Source: Pseudomonadota bacterium (GTDB lineage Bacteria > Desulfobacterota > Binatia > Binatales > Binataceae). Taken from it: a DNA stretch of 47,883 nucleotides. Each line of letters begins with the position of its first letter. Position 1 is the stretch's first letter. Location of the stretch: NCBI GenBank assembly GCA_021324885.1, contig JAJPIF010000027.1, forward strand, positions 1 to 47,883, given 5' to 3'. A model generated the notes under the pieces. It was not told where the DNA came from. It did no database searches and saw nothing but the letters and a program-made list of their open reading frames with translations. Of this stretch, positions 1-9,128 are shown one piece after another. The position numbers were made by a program, and so were the translations under genes.

Positions 1-1
1 G

Positions 2-2758
2 GAGTTCGCCGCCGATCTCGGACAAGTCTATCGGGGAGAAGGATCGAACGAATACAAGAATCCGCGCGATTTCTTCCAGCGCACTTTCATCACGCATGGC
101 CTGCAGCAACTGCTCGCCGGCGCGATCCAGCGCCTTGCCGGCGCAGGCGGCGATCCGGTCGTCGAGCTTCAGACCAACTTCGGCGGCGGAAAAACCCACT
201 CGATGCTCGCGCTGTATCACCTGTTTTCCGGCACGCCGGTGAAGGAGCTCCCCGGCATCGAGAGTGTGCTTAACGCCGCCGGAGTAACGAGCCTGCCGAA
301 GACCCAGCGAGCGGTTCTCGTCGGAACGGAACTCAATCCAGCAGCGGCGCATCGAAAGCCCGACGGTACGCAGACGAACACACTATGGGGCGAGCTCGCA
401 TGGCAACTTCTCGGCAAGGATGGCTACAAGCTGGTCGCTGAGGCAGATCGCAAAGGCGTAAGTCCAGGCGCCGGCGTTCTGCGCGATTTGTTCGGGAAAG
501 CGTCACCATGCCTGATTCTGATCGACGAATGGATCGCGTTTTTGCGACAGCTTTACGGCGTCGCGGACCTTCCCGCCGGTTCCTTCGATGCGAACATGAC
601 GTTTGCGCAGGCGCTGACCGAGGCTGCGAAGGCCTCGCCGCGCACGATGGTCGTAGCCAGCCTGCCGGCATCGGACATCGAAAAGGGCGGCACGGCAGGA
701 GACGAGGCGCTGGCCCGGATCAAGAACACGTTCGGACGCCTCGAATCGCCGTGGACGCCGGCCAGCGTCGAGGAGGGATTCGAGATCGTCAGGCGGCGGC
801 TGTTCGAGCCGATCACCGAGAAGGAAGACTTCGCGGCGCGCGACGCCGTGGCGCGCAAGTTCAGCGAGATGTATCGGAAAGACCCGCGCGAGTTCCCGTC
901 AGGATGCGGCGAAGGGGATTATCAGCGTCGAATTCAGAGCGCCTATCCGATTCATCCGGAGCTCTTCGATCGCCTGTTTGAGGATTGGTCCTCACTCGAC
1001 AAGTTTCAGCGCACGCGCGGCGTGCTGCGCCTGATGGCGGCGGCGATCCATACGCTGTGGAAGCGCAACGACGCGAGCCTGCTGATCATGCCGGGCAACA
1101 TGCCGCTCGATGAACCGGCGGTTCAATTCGAGCTGATGCGCTATCTCGACGATCCGTGGCGTCCGGTGATCGAGGCCGACATCGACGGGCCGCATGCCGT
1201 TCCGCTGCGGATGGACCAGGAGAATCCGGCGCTGATGCGCTATTCGGCGTCGCGGCGTGTCGCACGGACCATCTTTATCGGATCGGCGCCGAAACTGGAG
1301 GCGGCAAACAAGGGAATCGACGACTCGCGAATCAAGCTCGGATGCGCCCAGCCCGGGGAGACTGTCGCCACGTTCGGCGACGCTCTTCGGCGACTGAGCG
1401 ATCAGACGACGTACCTTTATCAGGACGGGCGTCGCTATTGGTATTCCACCCAGCCTGGCGTCACGCGGCTCGCGCAGGATCGCGCCGCCCAGCAGCGCGA
1501 GGAAGACGTGCTTGAGGAGATCAGACGGCGGCTGCGGCTGGAGGCGCGTAGCAGAGCTGATTTTTCGCGCGTATACGCTTGCGTACCGCACGGTGAGATC
1601 GGCGATGAAGACAGCGCGCGGCTGGTCATAATCGACCCTACCCAGCCGCATATGTCCAAGAACACGACCAGCCCGGCCATTGGTGCGGCGGTGGATTGCC
1701 TCAACAATCGCGGAAGCAGTCCACGGCTCAAGCGCAATACGCTCGTGTTTGTGGCGGGAGATCGAGCGCGGCTCGAAGATCTCAAGAAAGCGGTCCGCGA
1801 TTACCTCGCGTGGCAATCGATCGAGCGCGACGCTGACACGCTGAACCTCGACGCTTTCCAGCGCAAACAGGCACACGACAAAAACGAGGATGCGGAGCGA
1901 ACTGTCGAGCAACGGATTCCAGAAGCGTACTTTTGGCTCTTAGTTCCCTCGGAAAAGAAACATGGGGACGCGTCCCAAGCTCGCCTCGAATGGATTGAGT
2001 TGAAAGCGTCCGGAGCCGACGCTCTGGCTAATCGCGCATCGAAACGACTCAGGAGCGACGGCCTGCTGATCACCAACTGGGCGGGCTCTCTGCTACGGCT
2101 CGAAATGGATCGCGTGCCTCTATGGCGGGGCAATCACGTCGCCGTCAAGCAACTCGCTGACGACTTCGCGCGATACCTGTACCTTCCACGATTACGCGAT
2201 CGCGAGGTGTTGGCCGAGGCCATCTCCGAGGGGCTCGGGCTCATTTCGTGGACACAGGAATCATTCGCCTATGCCGACGCCTGGGATGACGAGAAGCAGC
2301 GATATCGGGGCCTCCGGGTCGGCCAGCGCATCCGCATAAGCCTCGACGGCGACGGCTTACTCGTGAAGCCCGAAGTTGCGCAAGCCCAATTCGCGCAGCA
2401 GGAGGAACGTCGCGATGGCGGCGCTACCGAAAGCGCCCTCCGTCCCGACGCAAATGGGGGAGTTGAGCCCGGCGCTACAGCAGGCCAAAAAACTGGCGCG
2501 GCACCCAAGGCCGAAACATCCCTGCCGCGCCGCTTCCATGGCTCCGTCATTCTGAATCCCCTACGCCTCGGACGCGACGCCGCGGACGTCGCCAATGAGA
2601 TCGTACAGCATTTGATGAAGCAGCCAGGCGCCAAGGTCGAGGTCACCCTCGACATCGCGGCCGACATTCCCGCTGGCGCGCCCGATGACCTTCAACGGAC
2701 CGTCAACGAAAACTGCCGGACCCTGAAGTTCAAGAACTTCGATTTCGAAGAGGAGTAG
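2..2758 (+). CDS. DUF499-family P-loop ATPase, 5' truncated by the window edge
   Basis: The reading frame is open from base 2, so the first ATG inside the window (203) is internal; 918 residues are visible. A Walker A motif TNFGGGKTHS lies at visible residues 58-67, just before that ATG, and a Walker B-like LILIDEW follows about 100 residues later. The surrounding text (FAADLGQVYRGE near the visible start, ELQTNFGGGKTH) is the signature of DUF499 proteins. Known of the family: large cytoplasmic P-loop NTPases that often sit beside DUF1156 methyltransferases and helicases in defence islands. Inferred: ATP-driven component of an anti-phage or restriction-like system whose other genes lie left of the window. 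The last ~120 residues hold a low-complexity linker followed by a short conserved-looking tail. Family assignment is confident; the role is not. Confidence 0.85.
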   Translation, partial: EFAADLGQVYRGEGSNEYKNPRDFFQRTFITHGLQQLLAGAIQRLAGAGGDPVVELQTNFGGGKTHSMLALYHLFSGTPVKELPGIESVLNAAGVTSLPKTQRAVLVGTELNPAAAHRKPDGTQTNTLWGELAWQLLGKDGYKLVAEADRKGVSPGAGVLRDLFGKASPCLILIDEWIAFLRQLYGVADLPAGSFDANMTFAQALTEAAKASPRTMVVASLPASDIEKGGTAGDEALARIKNTFGRLESPWTPASVEEGFEIVRRRLFEPITEKEDFAARDAVARKFSEMYRKDPREFPSGCGEGDYQRRIQSAYPIHPELFDRLFEDWSSLDKFQRTRGVLRLMAAAIHTLWKRNDASLLIMPGNMPLDEPAVQFELMRYLDDPWRPVIEADIDGPHAVPLRMDQENPALMRYSASRRVARTIFIGSAPKLEAANKGIDDSRIKLGCAQPGETVATFGDALRRLSDQTTYLYQDGRRYWYSTQPGVTRLAQDRAAQQREEDVLEEIRRRLRLEARSRADFSRVYACVPHGEIGDEDSARLVIIDPTQPHMSKNTTSPAIGAAVDCLNNRGSSPRLKRNTLVFVAGDRARLEDLKKAVRDYLAWQSIERDADTLNLDAFQRKQAHDKNEDAERTVEQRIPEAYFWLLVPSEKKHGDASQARLEWIELKASGADALANRASKRLRSDGLLITNWAGSLLRLEMDRVPLWRGNHVAVKQLADDFARYLYLPRLRDREVLAEAISEGLGLISWTQESFAYADAWDDEKQRYRGLRVGQRIRISLDGDGLLVKPEVAQAQFAQQEERRDGGATESALRPDANGGVEPGATAGQKTGAAPKAETSLPRRFHGSVILNPLRLGRDAADVANEIVQHLMKQPGAKVEVTLDIAADIPAGAPDDLQRTVNENCRTLKFKNFDFEEE

Positions 2759-2784
2759 TGGGGAGGCGCGTTAAAGAAGTTGTA

Positions 2785-2907
2785 ATGACGGCCAAGGAGA
2801 TCCGAGAGAAGGTTCAGATCGATCCCACGCTAGGCGAATCACTAATCGACGCCGCGGCTTCTATCGAAAACCGGATCACAGTTCCTTGTCACCGATCGAA
2901 TCCTTGA
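2785..2907 (+). other. 40-codon ORF after the DUF499 gene, possible truncated gene start
   Basis: An ATG opens 26 nt after the DUF499 stop and reads 40 codons (MTAKEIREKVQIDPTLGE and onward). Its stop lies inside the 3' end of the convergent SDR gene. An AAGAAG stretch precedes the ATG. The first ~31 residues look like the charged, helical start of a protein; the last few are simply the reverse reading of the SDR gene. Inferred: the start of the next gene in the DUF499 operon, cut off when the SDR segment was joined here. It may equally be a chance ORF. I do not recognise it. Confidence 0.2.
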
Positions 2908-3829
2908 GCAGGAAATCGTTGGTCAGGTCGCCGGCCAGGCGCACGCGGTTGGCGTCAAGCGAGTCGAGGTCCCAACCGCCGGGCCGAGCCATCGTTCGCT
3001 TCAGTTCGGGCTCGGAGTAAAGCCCGACCTCATCGCCGCCGGCGTACAGGGTCCGACCGTTGATATTGGCCGCCGCATCGGTGCACAACCATACGACCAG
3101 CGCCGAAACCCGTTCGGGCTTGTAGTCGGGGCCAAAGCGGTCGCTCATTTCAAAACCAATCGCGAATTTGCCCAACGCGTCCATCAGGGGAATCCATTTG
3201 CGGGCGCGCTCGTTGAATGCCGCGGCCATCCCGGTCTGGGCGCGCGGGCGCACGGCGTTGCAGCGGATTCCAAACCTCCCCAGTTCCCGCGCCAGACTGC
3301 GGGTCAGGGCGACAATCCCTTCCTTGGCGGCCGCGTAGTTGGAATTCATGGGATGGCCCAGTCCGGAATCGGAGGCGATATTGACAATCACGCCGGCGCG
3401 CTGGCGCTTGAAGATGGGGACGGCGTACTTGATCGTGGCAAAACATCCTTTGAGATGCACCGCAATCACCTGGTCCCAGTCTTCTTCGCTCATGTGCTCG
3501 ATTTCATCGATCCTGAAGATTCCGGCGTTGTTGATCAGGATGTCGAGGCGGCCAAACGTTTCGACGGCGGTGTTGATCAGACGCTGCGCCCCTTCCATCA
3601 GGGCCACGCTGTCGGTGTTCGCGACGGCTTTCCCGCCCGCCGCGCGGATTTCGTCGGCGACCTGTTGCGCCACTGTGACGTCCGCTCCCCTTCCGACCGG
3701 CTCGCCTCCGAGGTCGTTGACCACCACGCTGGCTCCCTGGCGGGCGAGCAGCAGCGCGTGAGCACGTCCCATCCCCCGCCCGCCACCCGTGACAATCGCG
3801 ACCTTCCCTTGCAATCGTTGCCTGTCCAT
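2876..3829 (-). CDS. Short-chain dehydrogenase/reductase (SDR)
   Basis: Classical SDR of 317 residues. The Rossmann glycine motif TGGGRGMG is at 14-21, NNAG at 100-103, and the catalytic Y165-AAA-K169 is preceded by Ser153/Ser155. These residues predict an NAD(P)(H)-dependent oxidoreductase acting on an alcohol or ketone; the substrate cannot be read from sequence. The ~50-residue C-terminal tail beyond the usual core resembles SDRs annotated near acyl-CoA or steroid catabolism, which is only suggestive. An upstream in-frame ATG at 3859 exists, but a strong Shine-Dalgarno sequence lies between the two ATGs, so the start at 3829 is preferred. It stands alone: the phosphoesterase upstream on the same strand is 216 bp away. 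Confidence 0.9.
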   Translation of the reverse strand: MDRQRLQGKVAIVTGGGRGMGRAHALLLARQGASVVVNDLGGEPVGRGADVTVAQQVADEIRAAGGKAVANTDSVALMEGAQRLINTAVETFGRLDILINNAGIFRIDEIEHMSEEDWDQVIAVHLKGCFATIKYAVPIFKRQRAGVIVNIASDSGLGHPMNSNYAAAKEGIVALTRSLARELGRFGIRCNAVRPRAQTGMAAAFNERARKWIPLMDALGKFAIGFEMSDRFGPDYKPERVSALVVWLCTDAAANINGRTLYAGGDEVGLYSEPELKRTMARPGGWDLDSLDANRVRLAGDLTNDFLLKDSIGDKEL

Positions 3830-3840
3830 TGAGGCGCGAT

Positions 3841-3847
3841 CCTCCTT
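3841..3847 (-). promoter_or_regulatory. Shine-Dalgarno site that fixes the SDR start
   Basis: The minus strand reads AAGGAGG 11 nt before the ATG at 3829. It lies downstream of the longer candidate start at 3859 and so could not serve it. Confidence 0.6.
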
Positions 3848-4045
3848 TGAATCCTTCATCTACGGCCTTTCAGGTCCTTCGACAATAGGCGAAATGAGCT
3901 ACAGCCAATCGGGCCCCGTCAAACGGCGCCCCGCCAATTAGATTGCTTCTGGTTGGCTAATAACCCATTCCGGCTGCGGTCTTTGGTCATTGGAATTGGC
4001 GTCCAGCGGCGGCTCTTTGACCAGATTCATTCGGGTCGCACCGCT

Positions 4046-4753
4046 TCAGCGATCGGCTGGCGGCACCTTTCCGGTGCGGAGGACGGATGCGAGTTCGGCC
4101 TTGATGTTTTCGCGGATGGGAAGAGACAGGATTTTCGCGACGGTTGCTTCGACCGGGTACTCCAGCGCGCAAAGCCTGATTTCGCCGTCCTGCCATACGG
4201 CGTAGCGCGCTCTGTAATCGCCCGACTTCGATTGCCCAAGGCTGCCCGGATTCGCTACGGTCCGCCCGCCGAAAGTGCGGACGAACTGAAGATGGGTGTG
4301 GCCGGCCAGAATCACGTCGGCACCCGCGCTGGTTTCTTCGGCCTGCGCCCACAGTGGAGAATCAGGCGGGCGGTACTCAAAAAGCGGATCGGAGGGCGTG
4401 GCATGGCAAAGCAGAAATCTTTTGCCCTCCACTGTGCGCCAGATACGCATCGGCAGTTCGCGCAGAAATTGCTTGTCGCCGGGGCCAAGCACGGAACTGC
4501 CGTAGATGCCGGTCGCCTCCGCCATCTGGCGAAACCGGGGCGAGCAGCGGCAATCGACGTCAAATGCCACTGAATTATCATGGTTTCCGCGCACCACGGC
4601 CGACGCGTTGGCGCGGACGAAATCGATTACTTCTGCGGGATTCGGACCGTAGTTCACGAGATCTCCCAGCACCCACAATTCGTCATAGTCGCGGGGCAAC
4701 GCCAACAGAGCTTCGAGGTTCGCGTGAAGATCGGAAATGATGGCGATCTTCAT
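4046..4753 (-). CDS. Calcineurin-like metallophosphoesterase (YfcE/MPP superfamily)
   Basis: A 235-residue cytoplasmic protein carrying the complete metallophosphoesterase ligand set: D8-L-H10, G30-D31, G56-N-H58-D59, a CHATP histidine and AGHTH near residue 150. These bind two divalent metals and hydrolyse phosphomono- or diesters; related proteins act on nucleotides or small phosphodiesters. It is the last gene of a minus-strand operon. Its ATG overlaps the stop of the upstream 75-codon gene as ATGA, which favours this start over an in-frame ATG at 4771. No signal peptide or extra domain is present. The natural substrate is unknown. Confidence 0.88.
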   Translation of the reverse strand: MKIAIISDLHANLEALLALPRDYDELWVLGDLVNYGPNPAEVIDFVRANASAVVRGNHDNSVAFDVDCRCSPRFRQMAEATGIYGSSVLGPGDKQFLRELPMRIWRTVEGKRFLLCHATPSDPLFEYRPPDSPLWAQAEETSAGADVILAGHTHLQFVRTFGGRTVANPGSLGQSKSGDYRARYAVWQDGEIRLCALEYPVEATVAKILSLPIRENIKAELASVLRTGKVPPADR

Positions 4754-4977
4754 AGGGCAGCTCTCATCCATCTCACCTGGCGTAATTCATACACCGAGTG
4801 GCAATAGCCACCCGCGAGTTTATGATGCGGGCCCTCTCGCTCGCAACGAACGCCCATTAACCTCACATAGCCGGGATCCAACCGGTACGGAACCTGGCTG
4901 GCGAGCGTGCCGCAGATCTCCGGCCAGGCCTGCGGCTTGAACTCGTGAATCGATAAATGCGGGCGAGCTGGGGTCAC
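4750..4977 (-). CDS. 75-aa protein of unknown function between rmuC and the phosphoesterase
   Basis: Small protein starting with GTG. The GTG overlaps the rmuC stop as GTGA, and the stop overlaps the phosphoesterase start as ATGA. Two 4-nt overlaps in series are hard to explain unless the ORF is translated and coupled. The sequence is mixed alpha/beta in character, with two cysteines, no membrane segment and no signal peptide; it contains HLSIHEFKPQAWPEIC near the start and GYCHSVYELRQVRW near the end. I do not recognise a family. Context with RmuC suggests, weakly, a nucleic-acid-related role. Confidence 0.6.
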   Translation of the reverse strand: MTPARPHLSIHEFKPQAWPEICGTLASQVPYRLDPGYVRLMGVRCEREGPHHKLAGGYCHSVYELRQVRWMRAAL

Positions 4978-6356
4978 ACGCCGTCGCGCGACGCCAGCAG
5001 CCGCGGGCGGCTGTCAACCTCCTCCAAAGTCGCGACTTCGCGCGGGCTGGCGGCGCCCAGTTCCGACAGCCGCAGCGCCGACGGCATTACGCGGCTGTTG
5101 AATGAGCCTACCGTCGAATTGAACGCCTCCACCGACCTCTCCAGCGATTGTCCCAGCCGGCCCAGATACTCGACCATCCGCGACAGCCGTTCATGCAGTT
5201 CGCGTCCAGCCTGGCTGATCCGCTGAGCATTCTCAGCCATCTGCTGCTCGCGCCATCCATAGGCAACCGCCTTGAGCAGTGCCATCAGGGTGGTCGGCGA
5301 GGCCAGGATAATTCCCTTATTGGCGCTCTCCTCAATCAACTCGGGAGCGGCGCGCAAGGCGGCGCTGAAAAAGACTTCGCCGGGGATAAACAAGACGACG
5401 AATTCGACGCTGCGTCCAAGCCGCTGCGCGTAGCTCCTGGACGCCAGCTCATTGACGCGCGCTCTGACCTGTTGCGAATGCTCCCGGAGCTTGGCCTCGC
5501 GCGCCTGCTCGCTCGGCGCTTCGAGCGCTTCCAAATAGGCCTGCAGCGACGCTTTGGCGTCAACCGCGATTTGCCGGCCGCCGGTCAGATTGATCACCAT
5601 ATCGGGTCGCGCCGCGCCGCCACCCCCGCCTGCTCCAATGCCGATCTGCTCATCGAAATCGCAGTATTCTTGCATCCCGGCCAGTTCGACGACGCGCCGC
5701 AACTGCACTTCGCCCCAGCGCCCGCGCACCACCGGCGACTTGAGCGCCTGTACCAGATTGTTGGTTTCCGTCTGCAGGATGCGCTGGGCCTGCGCCAGCG
5801 CGCCGACCTGCTCGGTGAGCTGGCCGTAAGCCTCGCGGCGCGCGCCTTCAATTTCCTGCAACTGGCGGTCAACTCGGCTGAGCGATTCGCGCACCGGCTC
5901 GACGATTTTCGCGATCGCGTTCTGCGTCCCGGCCAGTCCGGCTTCGGCCTGTTTCTGAACCGCGCCCAGGCGTTCGCTGGCCAGTCTGAGGAAATCCTCG
6001 TTGGTGGCGCGCAAGGCGTCCGCGGCCAGGGAGCGAAAGACTTCCTCCAGGCGCTCGCGATCCTGGTCGAGCAATGCGCGCTGCTGCTCGACACCGCGCT
6101 GCATTTCCGCAATCCGCGCATCGGCCGCCGCCCTGGTGCTCTCTGCTTCCCGCAGGGCCTGCGTGGCGGCGTCGGCTTGCTGCTGCAACGCGGCAATCTG
6201 TGCCCGTAATTCCTGCGCTACCGCTTCCGCCGCCGCGGCCCGTCCTTCAAGCTGTCGAACCGCCTCCTGGCTTGCGGCCCGAACCCGCGCCGAAGCGATA
6301 ATCCATCCCAGCGCCAACGCAGCGCCACTTGCCAACCCCACGACGACCGCTTCCAT
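4974..6356 (-). CDS. rmuC: DNA recombination protein RmuC
   Basis: About 460 residues from the chosen ATG. Layout: an N-terminal membrane anchor (VVVGLASGAALALGWIIASA), a long Ala/Gln/Arg-rich coiled coil of roughly 180 residues, then the RmuC core with the family landmarks RGRWGEVQLRRVVELAGM, PDMVIN...IAVDAKASLQAYLEAL and FVVLFIPGEVFFSAAL. RmuC is a nuclease-fold protein that limits inversions at short inverted repeats in E. coli. The frame stays open upstream to 6557, but that extension is not typical of the family and the ATG at 6356 places the anchor at the N-terminus as expected. A GTG six bases earlier, with GGAG at a better distance, is an alternative. First gene of an overlapping three-gene operon. 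Confidence 0.9.
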   Translation of the reverse strand: MEAVVVGLASGAALALGWIIASARVRAASQEAVRQLEGRAAAAEAVAQELRAQIAALQQQADAATQALREAESTRAAADARIAEMQRGVEQQRALLDQDRERLEEVFRSLAADALRATNEDFLRLASERLGAVQKQAEAGLAGTQNAIAKIVEPVRESLSRVDRQLQEIEGARREAYGQLTEQVGALAQAQRILQTETNNLVQALKSPVVRGRWGEVQLRRVVELAGMQEYCDFDEQIGIGAGGGGGAARPDMVINLTGGRQIAVDAKASLQAYLEALEAPSEQAREAKLREHSQQVRARVNELASRSYAQRLGRSVEFVVLFIPGEVFFSAALRAAPELIEESANKGIILASPTTLMALLKAVAYGWREQQMAENAQRISQAGRELHERLSRMVEYLGRLGQSLERSVEAFNSTVGSFNSRVMPSALRLSELGAASPREVATLEEVDSRPRLLASRDGV

Positions 6357-6687
6357 CCACACTGGAGTACTCCCGTGACCACTACCGGTTGTATGTAATT
6401 GTAGTCGCGGCAACCCTCTAACCACAAACGGCCCGTATCGCTTTGTCCCCAGCAGAAAAGGAGCGAGACCTGAAAACGCGATAAGGAGAAATGCGAGCAC
6501 AAAAATGGGTATGGCCGCAGGATCTGGATTCCCTTTCCCTTTGAGGGATGGGCGCACGGTCAGGTTTTCTTTTTTGCCTGCGCAGGCGGAATTGGTAAGC
6601 TTTTATAAGGCCGATGGGCAGAGAAACCCATTGACCGATTGAAGTTGCGCCGTTTTTGCGGCTCAACTATTGTGAAGATTCGCCTTT
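6357..6687. other. Divergent intergenic region between rmuC and the MoxR/VWA operon
   Basis: 331 bp with no convincing gene. It must hold the promoters of both rmuC (minus) and the 6688 operon (plus). A perfect 12-bp palindrome GCCTGCGCAGGC at 6576-6587 follows a T-rich run on the plus strand. That orientation is wrong for a terminator on either strand, so an operator-like site is possible but unproven. AT-rich sequence around 6590-6612 could hold the plus-strand promoter. Confidence 0.4.
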
Positions 6688-8088
6688 GTGTGTGCTCCGA
6701 TGTCATCTCCTTTACAACGGCGGTTAGTCGATCGCGAGGACAGCCTGGGCCGGATTGCGGCCCAACTCGTTGGGGTAAAACGCCGGCTCAACCTGCTCGC
6801 CGCCCAGCGGATGGCATTCGGCACACTGGGGTTGCTTCTGGGAGCAGGCGGAGCCCTGGTAATAGCGGCATTTTTTCTGAGTACCACGCATTTCCTGATG
6901 CTGGGTTTGCTGCTGGTCGTGCTGCTGGCGGTATCGCTCCCGGTCACGGTCGCGCGCTCGATTCGCCAGTTCGCCGCTTTGCATCGGGCCGCCGCCATCG
7001 CGGATGAGCGCGCCAATCTCAATTCTCGCCTCAGCACCCTGCTGGCTGTCGCGCAAACCGAGGGCAAACATCATCTGTGGCCTTTTCTGGTCGAGGATAC
7101 CGTGTCGCACATCGGCGATTTCGAGCCGAATCGGATCGAACCGCGCCGCGTATCACGCTCGATCTATGGGTTTGCCGCGGCCTGCCTGATCGCTTCGCTG
7201 GCCGGTTTGATGACCTATAGCGCGCGGCGTCATCAGGAAGCTCTGCGCCGGGTGTTGAAAAACCTGACGTTGGAAGTGGACCCTTCGGAGATTGTCCCAT
7301 TCGACAGCCCTTCGGGTCAGGGCGCTGAACTTGAAGGCGATCCGAACACTTTACGAAGTCTGGCCGAGCGACTGGAAGCGGCCAACCGGAGCAGCACCCA
7401 CGCTAATCGCGGCGCGTTCAACCAGTTGAGCCAGAAAGCGCAGCATTTCGCCTCCAGCCTCCAGGATCGGCTGACCGGGCGTGACCTCGGAGAAACGCCC
7501 GAAAAGGTCAAGCTCCGTCTGGCCCAGGCGTTGGGCGACAATCCGCCGCAGGACAACAATTCAGCTCAAGGCGACGCCAGTAACAATGGCACCAACTCCC
7601 AGTCGGGCCAGGCGGGTTTCGGCAGCAACAAAGGCGCATCGCCAGACGGGCAACCAAACCAGCCGCAGCAGGAGGCGCATAACGATATGGGCGCCGGCGA
7701 GCCCGGCAATCAGATGCCGCCGTCGGATCTCCCGTCGTCCAGAAGCTTCGAACCAAACGGTCCTCAAGGTCCGGGCGCCGGCAACACTCCGATGGCGGGG
7801 CAGCAGCAAGGTTCGAGCGATGAGGCCGGGGGCCAGAGCGCGGGCGACGGCAGCGACCCCAGCCATCTGATGGGACCGCCGGACGCGCCTTCCCATAACA
7901 ACGAGAATTTCGAAATCATGATCGACGCGCGGTTATCGGACAAGTCTCCGATCGCCAGCGCCCAGCCCTACGTCCCACCAAAGGTGAAGACCGATTTGAA
8001 TCCGTATCAGCATCCCGATGAACCCCTGGACCGCGGCACCGTCCCCGCCGCCGACCGCGACACCATTCGACGCGTGTTCGAACGATGA
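6688..8088 (+). CDS. DUF4175-like membrane protein heading the MoxR/VWA operon
   Basis: 466 residues from a GTG (an ATG four codons on is an alternative). Two adjacent membrane segments lie at about 43-88 and one at about 160-178. Between them is a charged helical segment with the RLSTLLAV pattern often seen in DUF4175-type proteins. From about 285 to 400 the chain is low-complexity, rich in Gln, Asn, Gly, Ser and Pro, and probably disordered; a short C-terminal segment follows. Such proteins are commonly the first gene of MoxR-DUF58-VWA operons and face the periplasm. It overlaps the MoxR gene by 4 nt (ATGA), so the two are translationally coupled. The family call is moderate; biochemical function is unknown. 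Confidence 0.65.
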   Translation: MCAPMSSPLQRRLVDREDSLGRIAAQLVGVKRRLNLLAAQRMAFGTLGLLLGAGGALVIAAFFLSTTHFLMLGLLLVVLLAVSLPVTVARSIRQFAALHRAAAIADERANLNSRLSTLLAVAQTEGKHHLWPFLVEDTVSHIGDFEPNRIEPRRVSRSIYGFAAACLIASLAGLMTYSARRHQEALRRVLKNLTLEVDPSEIVPFDSPSGQGAELEGDPNTLRSLAERLEAANRSSTHANRGAFNQLSQKAQHFASSLQDRLTGRDLGETPEKVKLRLAQALGDNPPQDNNSAQGDASNNGTNSQSGQAGFGSNKGASPDGQPNQPQQEAHNDMGAGEPGNQMPPSDLPSSRSFEPNGPQGPGAGNTPMAGQQQGSSDEAGGQSAGDGSDPSHLMGPPDAPSHNNENFEIMIDARLSDKSPIASAQPYVPPKVKTDLNPYQHPDEPLDRGTVPAADRDTIRRVFER

Positions 8089-9128
8089 GTACCGCGCTTA
8101 ACGAGATCCCCAGCGTCTCCGATTTTGCCCGCACATTCCGGCGTATCCAGGGCGAGATTCACAAGGTGATTGTGGGCCATGAACAGGCCGTCGAAGAATT
8201 GCTGATTGCGCTGTTCGCCGGCGGTCACGTGTTGATCGAGGGCGTCCCCGGCACCGGCAAAACCATGCTGGTCAAGGCGTTGGGGCAGGCGCTCAATCTG
8301 AGCTTCAGCCGCATCCAGTTCACGGTGGACCTGATGCCTGCCGACATCACCGGCACCCGCGTGATCGTGTCGGGGGAGGACGGCAGGCGTGAATTTCGCT
8401 TCACGCCGGGACCGGTTTTCTGTCACATCCTGCTCGCCGACGAAATCAACCGCGCGACGCCCAAAACCCAGTCGGCGTTGCTCGAAGCGATGGCGGAATT
8501 GCAGGTTACGGTTTCAGGCACGACTTATCCGTTGCAGCCGCCATTTTTCGTGATGGCCACGCTCAACCCGATCGAGATGGAAGGGACCTATCCCCTGCCC
8601 GAAGCCCAGTTGGATCGCTTTTTTTTCAAAGTCAGGCTGAATTATCCGGAGCAATCCGAACTGGTCAGAATCATCTCCAGCACTACCGGACCCGAGTCGC
8701 AAGCGATCCAGCCGGTATTCGAGGCGGCCGAAGCGGCGGGGCGGATTGAAGCGCTCAAACATCTGGTCCGCGAGGTGATCGTGGCGCCGGAAATCGAGCA
8801 GTACGCTGCCCGGCTGATCCGCGCGACGGTTCCGGAAAAATCCAAATTCATCGTCAACAAGGAAGGGCTGGCGCGCGACGAAGCTGTCAATCGTTACGTC
8901 AGCTTCGGCTCCAGTCCGCGCGGCGGTCAGGCGCTGATGCTGGGAGCGAAGGTCTGCGCCTTGCTCGACGGCCGCGCCAACGCTTCCTACGAAGACATCG
9001 AGCGCGTCGCCTATCCGGCCTTGGGCCATCGCCTGACGCTCAACTACGCGGCCGAGGCCGATGGAATCGACCCCGCGCATCTGGTGCAGAAGGTTTTGAA
9101 ATCCGTCCGCGATCTGCGCGGGCATTGA
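8085..9128 (+). CDS. MoxR-family AAA+ ATPase
   Basis: 347 residues. Walker A GVPGTGKT is at 53-60, Walker B ILLADE at 115-120 followed by NRATPKTQSALLEAMAE, and the sensor region reads MATLNPIEMEGTYPLPEAQLD. This is the standard MoxR chaperone-type AAA+ ATPase, which works with von Willebrand A (VWA) proteins in metal insertion, complex assembly or envelope stress. Length and motifs are normal, so it should hydrolyse ATP. It overlaps the upstream gene by 4 nt and the downstream DUF58 gene by 4 nt, inside a plus-strand operon reaching 14492. Confidence 0.95.
   Translation: MSTALNEIPSVSDFARTFRRIQGEIHKVIVGHEQAVEELLIALFAGGHVLIEGVPGTGKTMLVKALGQALNLSFSRIQFTVDLMPADITGTRVIVSGEDGRREFRFTPGPVFCHILLADEINRATPKTQSALLEAMAELQVTVSGTTYPLQPPFFVMATLNPIEMEGTYPLPEAQLDRFFFKVRLNYPEQSELVRIISSTTGPESQAIQPVFEAAEAAGRIEALKHLVREVIVAPEIEQYAARLIRATVPEKSKFIVNKEGLARDEAVNRYVSFGSSPRGGQALMLGAKVCALLDGRANASYEDIERVAYPALGHRLTLNYAAEADGIDPAHLVQKVLKSVRDLRGH

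Noticed and set aside
6357-6557. Longer N-terminus for RmuC with an extra hydrophobic segment
   Set aside because: The family begins with a single membrane anchor followed by the coiled coil, which the ATG at 6356 provides; the extension resembles non-coding sequence.
6566-6587. Rho-independent terminator at the 12-bp palindrome
   Set aside because: The T-run precedes the palindrome on the plus strand, giving A residues after it on the minus strand; neither orientation works.
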